DNA from: UBA4655 sp964585575
Lineage (GTDB): Bacteria; Planctomycetota; Planctomycetia; Pirellulales; UBA1268
Direction of reading: 5' to 3'
Assembly: GCA_964585575.1 (NCBI GenBank)
Contig: CAZPEM010000176.1
Coordinates: forward strand, 1-5,644
Length of the DNA: 5,644 nt
A program made the translations under genes and the position numbers. Positions 1 to 4,927 of the stretch are shown here, piece by piece. The notes under the pieces were generated by a model. It saw nothing but the letters and a program-made list of their open reading frames with translations, made no database searches and had not been told where the DNA came from. Within the stretch, counting starts at the first letter, position 1. Each line of letters opens with the position of its first letter.

Positions 1-506
1 GGCAGTTGTTACGAATCCTACTCGGGGAGCTTTCTCCGCAAGAAGCCGCACGAGCTCGCATCGAGCCGCAACGGGGGACGTCCATCGAGCTCTACCGACG
101 GCGTCATCCGGCAACAAGGGCTCGAGCGAGGCCAAGATCCCCTTCGTCCACTGACTGCGGATGAATTCCTTCATGCCGCCACACCGGAGCGATGAACCTC
201 GCGAAGCAGCGGGCCGTCACGGCGCTCGCGATCGGGAACTTTGGCAGGCGGCGCGAGGCCGCGGGCGGAGGAGAATTTTCCGCTGCAGTGCCCTTGGGTG
301 CGGCGGCGACATCCGGCTCATCGCCTCCGTCACGGAGCCGGGGCCGGTCCGGAAGATCCTTTTGCAAATTACCTGAGTTGCCCACAACCGAGGCCGCTCC
401 CTTTTCGTGGCAAGGCGTTGTAGAACCAGTGTTCAGACTGCCGATTACCCCAAGGCCGGTCGTCATTGACAAGTCACACGGCGGGCTTTCCTTGGAGGAA
501 CCACAC
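1..506. other. Left-edge region without a supportable gene
   Basis: No ORF here combines a ribosome binding site with a recognisable product. The plus-strand frame from base 3 is open to a TGA at 162-164. It reads like an amphipathic helix at first (LLRILLGELSPQEAARARI) and then becomes Arg/Pro-rich, so it could be the 3' end of a gene that starts outside the window. Another plus frame is open from base 1 to a stop at 193-195 and looks less protein-like. A 179-codon minus-strand frame across 104-643 lies opposite the peptide gene, is Pro/Ala-rich and low-complexity, and is probably non-coding. The stretch from about 200 to 490 presumably holds the promoter of the peptide operon, but I see no convincing -35/-10 pair. 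Confidence 0.4.
494..498 (+). promoter_or_regulatory. Ribosome binding site of the precursor-peptide gene
   Basis: A GGAGG core lies 8 nt before the ATG at 507. It is the strongest Shine-Dalgarno match in the window. It decides the start: the same frame is open further upstream, with an ATG at 192, but only the 507 start has this signal. Confidence 0.75.
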
Positions 507-674
507 ATGAAGAACGAGAAGAAGACCACCAAAAAGATCGCCATTGATCGCTCCAAGCTGCTCGGATTTCGTCTTGAAGAAGCAACGGGGGCGGCCGGCG
601 GTGCCAAGCTCGGCGGCAAGGTTGGCGGAAAAATCGGTGCCAAGATCGGCCTGAAGCGCCGGCGGACGAGTTGA
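507..674 (+). CDS. Candidate RiPP precursor peptide with Gly-x-Lys-hydrophobic tandem repeats (55 aa)
   Basis: This is a small basic peptide, probably the substrate of the two enzymes encoded downstream. Residues 1-10 are Lys-rich. Residues 11-25 (IAIDRSKLLGFRLEE) look like a leader or recognition segment with an amphipathic SKLLGFRL stretch. Residues 28-31 (GAAG) could be a processing or hinge point. Residues 32-51 are tandem tetrapeptides (GAKL, GGKV, GGKI, GAKI, then GLKR), which places Gly every fourth residue in a glycine-zipper pattern with a Lys in each unit. The tail is RRRTS. There is no Cys; Asp/Glu occur only in the leader half (E4, D14, E24, E25). The start is set by the strong GGAGG. 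The next gene begins 124 nt downstream, with no clear terminator between. I do not recognise a named family. The precursor role is inferred from size, leader/core layout and neighbours. The alternative is a free-standing cationic antimicrobial or DNA/membrane-binding peptide. Confidence 0.72.
   Translation: MKNEKKTTKKIAIDRSKLLGFRLEEATGAAGGAKLGGKVGGKIGAKIGLKRRRTS
600..659 (+). repeat. In-frame 12-bp tandem repeat encoding Gly-x-Lys-hydrophobic units
   Basis: Five consecutive 12-nt units encode GAKL, GGKV, GGKI, GAKI and GLKR. Glycine and lysine codons vary between units (ggt/ggc, aag/aaa). The repeat is therefore conserved better at protein than at DNA level, which suggests selection on the peptide pattern and not a recent slippage expansion. 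Confidence 0.8.
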
Positions 675-798
675 GCTCGTCATTGTTCCAGGTGAGAGCC
701 CCTCGGTCGCGCAGAATGCGGAAACGGCTGGCCGCCGCACGATGCGACATCGCGTGACCTGAATCCTTCAAAGCTCACTCCGTAGGCACGGCATCCCC

Positions 799-1779
799 AT
801 GCGCCCACATCTTGGGTTTTTGCCCGACGCTTGCCGTGCTCGGCATCTCGACCTCCGTATGCACCGAGAGTTGGGGGCAAGCCTCCGGCATCTCTGTGAG
901 GCAGCCGACGGAGTGGTGCCATTCGATGCCGGCGGCATGGGAATGCTTGTCGGCCATCTCGAGGCAGGCATGGCGTATTCGCCGATCCTCTTCGGCGACT
1001 ATTACCAACTCGGGCTGGAACTCATGAACGACGATTGTGAGGCTGCAGAGGCGACGTTCTCGCGGGTGGCCAATGCCCGCCCGCTGGCGTCTCGCCACCA
1101 GCACGTTGCCGGGCTTGCAGACCCTCGCGCGTGCCCGATGAGTGCCAGATACCACCGCAGCATGACGGAGAATTCCGAAATTGGCATGCTTCCACCGCCT
1201 GCCGAGGTCGCGGCCGCATTTGCGGAACGCTACCATCGTGGCCTGACGCTCATGGATCGCGCGATCCCGGAGTTGGCAGCCGAAGTTCGTGCGATCGTGC
1301 GGCATGTCGTGTGCGTGGTCGGTGATCCGGCCTTCCCCATGCAATTCGACGGGGGGTCGCACTTTCAGCTCTGGGGAGCGCTGTTCCTCAATGCGGATTT
1401 TCACAAAACCGAATGGTCGATTGTCGAGGTCGTGGCACACGAAAGCGCCCATAGCCTTCTCTTTGGCTTCTGCGTCGACGAGCCTCTGGTTTTCAACGAT
1501 GACGATGAGCTCTACCAGTCGCCACTCCGCATGGATCCGCGTCCGATGGACGGCATTTATCACGCCACGTTCGTCTCAGCCCGCATGCACTGGGCCATGT
1601 CGAGACTGGTCGAGTCAGGGCTCTTGACCGAAGAAGATCGCGAACAAGCAGACCGATCACGCGATGCAGACGCCCGAAACTTCGAGGCGGGGTATGGCGT
1701 GGTGGCGGAGCACGGCAGGCTCAGCGACCTGGGTGCAGCGCTCATGGCAGGAGCCTGCGACTACATGAAAGCTGCCTAA
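799..1779 (+). CDS. aKG-HExxH-type peptide beta-hydroxylase (HExxH peptide-modification protein)
   Basis: This is probably an Fe(II)/alpha-ketoglutarate-dependent enzyme that hydroxylates side chains of a ribosomal peptide in the cytoplasm. The family signature is clear. There is a GGSHFQLWGALFLNA segment at residues 185-199, then the metal motif H214-E215-S-A-H218, then an acidic stretch (NDDDELY), and then SPLRMDPRPMDGIYH ending at H255. H255 is a plausible further metal or substrate ligand. Known relatives are called HEXXH motif-containing peptide-modification proteins, and some fused to radical SAM domains have been shown to beta-hydroxylate peptides. Here no radical SAM domain is fused or adjacent. 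The HExxH could be mistaken for a zinc protease, but the flanking SP-R-DPRP-G-H pattern argues against that. ATG 799 is the first in-frame start after a TGA at 760-762 and has only a weak AGG 12 nt upstream, so the true start may be M21 (859). The gene ends 2 nt before the ATP-grasp gene. Confidence 0.85.
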   Translation: MRPHLGFLPDACRARHLDLRMHRELGASLRHLCEAADGVVPFDAGGMGMLVGHLEAGMAYSPILFGDYYQLGLELMNDDCEAAEATFSRVANARPLASRHQHVAGLADPRACPMSARYHRSMTENSEIGMLPPPAEVAAAFAERYHRGLTLMDRAIPELAAEVRAIVRHVVCVVGDPAFPMQFDGGSHFQLWGALFLNADFHKTEWSIVEVVAHESAHSLLFGFCVDEPLVFNDDDELYQSPLRMDPRPMDGIYHATFVSARMHWAMSRLVESGLLTEEDREQADRSRDADARNFEAGYGVVAEHGRLSDLGAALMAGACDYMKAA

Positions 1780-1781
1780 GG

Positions 1782-2732
1782 ATGATCGTCGCCCTTACGA
1801 CGGCTTCGCATCGGTACACGCTCAGGTCATTGCGTCGCCAGTGCCGGGCACGCCTGAGAATACTCAGCTACGAACGGGCCCTGCGAGCGGCCCAATTGCC
1901 GCGGGCCACCTACCTTTTCACCGATTTTGACCGGCTGGACCCTCATGAGCTCGAGCTTGCGGCACACCTTTACCGAGACATCGTGCGACAAGGGGGGCTG
2001 GCCATCAACGATCCGGCACGAGCTCGCCAGCGATTCAGTCTGCTCCGCACGCTTCATGACCTCGGCTTGAATCGCTTCAACGTGTGGCGGGTCGAAGATA
2101 CGCCGCGCCCCGATCGTTTTCCGGTGTTCCTGCGCATGGAATCCGGACACGCGGGCGTCATCTCCGATTTGCTGCATGATGCCGGCGAGGTCGAAGCGGC
2201 GATCGCGGCCGCGATCGTCCAGGGGTACCCGCGGCGGCAACTCATTCTGGTCGAATACTGTGCCGAAGCGAGCGATGCCGGTTGGTTCCGCAAATATTCG
2301 ATCTACCGCGTCGGCGATCGGATGGTGCCGTCGCTTTCGGTGCATGACACGACCTGGGTGACCAAGCACGGGAAGGAAGGGGTCGCGGGACAAGAAGCCT
2401 ACGACGATGAACACGAGATGATCAGGACGAACCGATTCGCAGACCTCATGCGTCCGTTCTTCGAAGCCGCCGAGCTGGAGTTTGGCCGGGCAGACTTCGG
2501 AATCGTTGATGGCACGCCACAGGTCTACGAAATCAACTCAAATCCAATGATCAAGTCGCTACGAAAGCATCCCTATGCGTGCCGTCTCGAATCTTCACGG
2601 CTCGTCGATGAAGCACTCGCAGACGCCTTCGTTCGAGCCGACTCCCCGCCTGGGCCACGTTTCCGGATCCACGATGAACGTCTCGCCCAGCATCGCCGTC
2701 GCTGCCGCTGGTGGAGGCGGCTTCTCGCTTGA
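1782..2732 (+). CDS. ATP-grasp-like ligase, probable peptide-modifying enzyme
   Basis: This is likely an ATP-dependent carboxylate-amine (or hydroxyl) ligase acting on the peptide made by this operon. An N-terminal alpha/beta part (about residues 1-110, with TDFDRLDPHELELAAHLYR and NDPARARQRF) is followed by FPVFLRMESGHAG (113-125), the hinge-like strand LILVEYC (154-160) and RKYSIYRVGDRMVP (170-183). At the end comes the metal-binding end of an ATP-grasp fold, with D238 in RADFG and E250-I-N252-S-N254-P in YEINSNP. D238, E250 and N252 are the expected Mg2+ ligands, by analogy with the fold. The C-terminus is an Arg/Trp-rich tail (RRRCRWWRRLLA). It starts 2 nt after the hydroxylase stop, and its AAGGA runs into its own ATG, so translation is probably coupled. 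The exact reaction is unknown: graspetide-type cyclisation, amino-acid addition to a peptide end, or ligation to another molecule are all possible. Confidence 0.75.
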   Translation: MIVALTTASHRYTLRSLRRQCRARLRILSYERALRAAQLPRATYLFTDFDRLDPHELELAAHLYRDIVRQGGLAINDPARARQRFSLLRTLHDLGLNRFNVWRVEDTPRPDRFPVFLRMESGHAGVISDLLHDAGEVEAAIAAAIVQGYPRRQLILVEYCAEASDAGWFRKYSIYRVGDRMVPSLSVHDTTWVTKHGKEGVAGQEAYDDEHEMIRTNRFADLMRPFFEAAELEFGRADFGIVDGTPQVYEINSNPMIKSLRKHPYACRLESSRLVDEALADAFVRADSPPGPRFRIHDERLAQHRRRCRWWRRLLA

Positions 2733-2783
2733 GTCATCGTTTCGGATTGACCCCCTCCCCAAATCCCGACCCAGGTCTGGTGA

Positions 2784-2823
2784 GAGAATCCTCGTGCCCC
2801 AGGTGGGGCTGGAAAGGGTTCTC
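2784..2823. terminator. Imperfect hairpin between convergent genes (possible bidirectional terminator)
   Basis: An outer 9-bp stem (2784-2792 with 2815-2823, one G-T wobble) encloses an inner 5-bp GCCCC/GGGGC stem (2796-2800 with 2805-2809) with an AGGT loop. It lies 52 nt past the ATP-grasp stop and 52 nt past the end of the lipoprotein gene on the other strand, so it could terminate both. There is no T-tract on either side, so it is not a classical intrinsic terminator. It may instead be an intergenic repeat hairpin. Confidence 0.4.
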
Positions 2824-2825
2824 GG

Positions 2826-2999
2826 ATGAAGAAGCTGACCGGGTTGGATTTCCTGTACCAGGGGATCTGGGGTTTTAAGAACAGGGTTGACCAGCGAAAC
2901 CAGCGTGCGTCTCGAGCCGAGGCGGAAGTTGACGATGCGCAGAACGGCGGCGGCGTGCGGGACCGTTTTCCTGATAGGCCTCCCGCTCTTCGTCGCTGA
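2826..2999 (+). CDS. Possible small ORF or gene remnant (57 aa), overlapping the lipoprotein 3' end
   Basis: An ATG with a GGAAAGGG stretch 7 nt upstream opens a frame beginning MKKLTGLDFLYQGIWGFKNR. It continues with a polar, charged segment and ends at TGA 2997-2999. The first 40 residues have protein-like composition (hydrophobic, aromatic, then Arg/Glu/Asp-rich helix-like). The last part lies antisense to the EF-hand region of the lipoprotein and looks random. It may be a real small protein, the 5' fragment of a gene cut by rearrangement, or chance translation of an intergenic repeat. I recognise no family. Confidence 0.2.
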   Translation: MKKLTGLDFLYQGIWGFKNRVDQRNQRASRAEAEVDDAQNGGGVRDRFPDRPPALRR

Positions 3000-4473
3000 T
3001 GATGCCGTCGCCGTCTGCATCCACCTCGCTCGCGGCCTTCCGAACCGCGTCTTCGAAGTCTCGCTGGTACTTCTCGCGAGCGGCGTCGTCGATCCTCGGC
3101 CATCGTCTCTCATCGAAGAGTTCACCCGATCGCCCCCCCGCGCCGTCGGTTATCCAGCGAGGGTCGTACGTGCGTTGATGGGTGCGGTCCCATGCGATCA
3201 CGTCACCGACCACCTTCCGAAGCTTGTTCAAGTCCTTGAACGCATGCCGATTGATGCGACTTCCGTGTCGCTCGTTGAAGACCGCGACCGTCCGCTGGCC
3301 ACTGGCATCGTTGAGTTTGTTGGCATCGCTTCGGGCTCGCAACTGTCCCAAATAGAACCAAAACATGGCCTCATCCTTCCTGCCATCCGCAAGCAGGGCG
3401 GACGCGACTTCATAAAGCACCGGCGGCGCATAGCCGTCTGGAGCGGTCGTGATGTCGCGAATCGCGGATTCCCTGGTCTCACCGCCGGCCAACCGGCCGA
3501 GCACTTCCTTGGTGGCGCCGTCAGCAAAGTCGGACGGCCTGTCAGCCGGCGGCGCAACCTTCCTGGGAATCGCCTTGCGATCGTAGACACGGCCTGATTT
3601 GTACTCTCGCTGAGCGTCATGGGCATCGGGCCCGGGGCCGCTTGGGACACCGGTGTCACCGATGAATGGCCCGTCATGAGCGGCGAAGGTGGCAGGATCC
3701 GCCCCCGCCACGATGTTGCCACCGTGATAAACGTGCCGGCCGTCCTTCGCATAGAAACGACCACACGTTTCAAACCGTGCCGGGTCGGCCCCGTCGATGG
3801 ACGACTCGCCCCAGTACACCTGCACGCTGTCCTTCGACCATCCGCTGCCGCTCAACTCCTTGTGGGGCCGAGGAAACTTCTCGTCATGGACCTGGTGCCA
3901 TGGACGTTCGGCCGTGCCTCGCTCGAGCGGAGCCCACGTGGCGCTGTCGCGAACGGGAATCGGGATCGTTCCAACATATGCGCGGCGATCGTCACGTCCG
4001 AACGGTGACTGCACCACCTTGAAACTTGCCGGATCCGCTCCCTCGATTGCCACGCCCAAGTAGTAGACACGGTTGGCATCGCGCGAAAACCTTCCCGTCG
4101 GGGTCAAGAGTTCGAAGGTGGCTGGGTCTGCGCCGGCAATCACGACCACACGGTAGAGTTCCGCCATGAAGACGTGCCGGTTGTCGACCGCAAACAGGGC
4201 AAAAGCGTTCGACGGTTGCTCACACGCCCGAAACGTCTTGACGTCCGCCCCGGCCACGATCCGCTTGATTTTGCCCTCGCCGGCATTCGAGTCCAAGAAC
4301 ACGACGTGCCCGTCGATGACATGGAAGCCGCGGTCCACCCTCGTTGCGCCAGCCGCCGCCGCGACGATCCGGCGAGCCACCTGCTCCTTGAACCCGTCAC
4401 AACCGGCCGTGCTCACTGCCAGACCAGCGACGAGGCCGAGGCACAGCGGTTTCCATGGCAGAGGGAATTGCAT
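2875..4473 (-). CDS. DKNYY-repeat lipoprotein with C-terminal EF-hand
   Basis: A probable envelope lipoprotein of unknown function. The N-terminus MQFPLPWKPL is followed by a hydrophobic stretch and a lipobox-like STAGC, giving the lipidated C25; the -3 residue is Thr instead of the usual Leu. Residues about 48-265 hold DKNYY-like repeats, each a VY/VF strand followed by (V/I)xGADPxxF. Clear units end near residues 81, 120, 151, 234 and 263, with a degenerate one near 170-180. Such repeats are usually extracytoplasmic and are of unknown function. Residues 320-440 are helical, with a TPR/Sel1-like LYEVASALLADGRKDEAMFWFYLGQL. A canonical EF-hand loop (DADGDGIISDEE, residues 485-496) suggests Ca2+ binding. 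The last 30 residues are basic and low-complexity, and may come from recombined or repeat DNA at the 3' end. The start has only a weak AGGG about 7 nt upstream. It is convergent with the peptide operon and probably monocistronic. Confidence 0.85.
   Translation of the reverse strand: MQFPLPWKPLCLGLVAGLAVSTAGCDGFKEQVARRIVAAAAGATRVDRGFHVIDGHVVFLDSNAGEGKIKRIVAGADVKTFRACEQPSNAFALFAVDNRHVFMAELYRVVVIAGADPATFELLTPTGRFSRDANRVYYLGVAIEGADPASFKVVQSPFGRDDRRAYVGTIPIPVRDSATWAPLERGTAERPWHQVHDEKFPRPHKELSGSGWSKDSVQVYWGESSIDGADPARFETCGRFYAKDGRHVYHGGNIVAGADPATFAAHDGPFIGDTGVPSGPGPDAHDAQREYKSGRVYDRKAIPRKVAPPADRPSDFADGATKEVLGRLAGGETRESAIRDITTAPDGYAPPVLYEVASALLADGRKDEAMFWFYLGQLRARSDANKLNDASGQRTVAVFNERHGSRINRHAFKDLNKLRKVVGDVIAWDRTHQRTYDPRWITDGAGGRSGELFDERRWPRIDDAAREKYQRDFEDAVRKAASEVDADGDGIISDEEREAYQENGPARRRRSAHRQLPPRLETHAGFAGQPCS
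2986..3021 (-). other. EF-hand calcium-binding loop coding segment
   Basis: These 36 bases on the minus strand encode a 12-residue loop with Asp at positions 1, 3 and 5, Gly at 6, Ile at 8 and Glu at 12, the full canonical EF-hand consensus. Only one loop is visible. Bacterial secreted proteins often carry single loops of this kind. Confidence 0.8.
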
Positions 4474-4504
4474 GACTACCCTGACGGGGGAGAGGAGGAA
4501 AGGC

Positions 4505-4534
4505 AGGATAGGACAATCAACGGCAGTTTTCCAA
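4505..4534 (-). promoter_or_regulatory. Candidate sigma70-type promoter of the DKNYY lipoprotein gene
   Basis: Read on the minus strand, TTGGAA (-35, 4529-4534) is followed by an 18-bp spacer and TATCCT (-10, 4505-4510), each matching 4 of 6 consensus bases. Transcription would start about 25 nt before the lipoprotein ATG. The position suits the gene, but the match is weak and could be chance in this divergent intergenic region. Confidence 0.27.
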
Positions 4535-4617
4535 GCGTGTGATCCGACCGCTTCCAGACACCAGGCATCAACGCAGCCAGCATGCGGCCGGACTCAGAGC
4601 GAGCCTGCGCCGATCCT

Positions 4618-4659
4618 CCCGCAATGCCGCGAATCCGGCTGCATGAGCGGCATTGCGGG
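4618..4659. repeat. Perfect 13-bp inverted repeat with 16-nt loop
   Basis: The arms 4618-4630 (CCCGCAATGCCGC) and 4647-4659 (its exact reverse complement) enclose 4631-4646. The stem is long and G+C-rich, with no T-tract. It lies in the gap between the divergent lipoprotein and signal-peptidase-like genes. The presumed ATG (4643) of the latter is inside the loop. It may be a terminator-like or regulatory hairpin, a repetitive palindrome, or a protein-binding site. Confidence 0.7.
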
Positions 4660-4912
4660 GTGTTCGGAGGCATTGGTTGCCCTGTTTTGGGCGACGCTGG
4701 ATCTGTCGGTCGTCGTCTCGCCGTCGATGGCACCCACGCTCCGGGGAACCGCGGTTGCCAACGGAGATCGTGTCCTCACGGAAAAGGTGACCTGTCGGTT
4801 CCGCATGCCGCGCCGATGGGAGGGCATCGCCTACACGACCGATGCAACGGCGGTGGTTCGCCCCATCGGTTACATGGTTACATTCTCGGGACGCTGGGAC
4901 TCATGCCCCTGA
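4643..4912 (+). pseudogene. Truncated signal peptidase I (S26)-like fragment
   Basis: The 89-residue product has a hydrophobic segment (ALVALFWATLDLSVVV, residues 10-25). This leads directly into SPSMAPTL (26-33), the signal peptidase I box in which the Ser before Met is the nucleophile. Then come NGDRVLTEK and FRMPRRWEGIAY, which match the region after the box in family members. The match decays after about residue 65 (TTDATAVVRPIGYMVTF). The expected KR-x-VGLPGE block with the general-base Lys is missing, and a TGA follows. Intact enzymes are usually about 160-300 residues. It is therefore probably a 3'-truncated or frameshifted remnant, although a tiny catalytically dead S26-like membrane protein cannot be excluded. 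No good Shine-Dalgarno precedes ATG 4643. The hydrolase gene begins 15 nt downstream in the same frame. Confidence 0.5.
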
Positions 4913-4927
4913 AAAAACGGGTGAGTG

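Noticed and set aside
466..471. TTGACA as a -35 box for the peptide operon
   Set aside because: No -10-like hexamer lies 16-19 bp downstream, and the implied transcript start would fall on the ribosome binding site.
192..506. Upstream in-frame extension of the peptide gene to ATG 192
   Set aside because: The extension is low-complexity Gly/Ser/Pro/Arg without an RBS, whereas ATG 507 has GGAGG at ideal spacing.
740..752. Small CGATG/CATCG hairpin in the gap between peptide and hydroxylase genes as an attenuator
   Set aside because: A 5-bp stem with a 3-nt loop and no T-tract is too weak to support a terminator call.
1438..1452. HExxH read as a zinc metalloprotease active site
   Set aside because: The surrounding GGSHFQLWGALFLNA and SPLRMDPRPMDGIYH segments match the peptide-hydroxylase type, and the context is a peptide-modification operon.
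775..1563. Long minus-strand frame (262 codons) opposite the HExxH gene
   Set aside because: It lies antisense to a gene with clear family motifs, has no RBS or recognisable product, and is a typical high-GC shadow frame.
2200..2217. 18-bp perfect palindrome CGATCGCGGCCGCGATCG inside the ATP-grasp gene
   Set aside because: It encodes an Ala/Ile-rich helix within a good coding frame and is explained by GC-rich codon use. A similar 14-bp palindrome at 1254-1267 is likewise coding.
2887..3597. 236-codon plus-strand frame opposite the DKNYY lipoprotein
   Set aside because: The minus-strand lipoprotein has a signal peptide, repeats and an EF-hand; the antisense frame has no motif.
4166..4642. 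Upstream extension of the S26-like frame to ATG 4166
   Set aside because: Most of it is antisense to the lipoprotein gene and resembles no S26 N-terminus.
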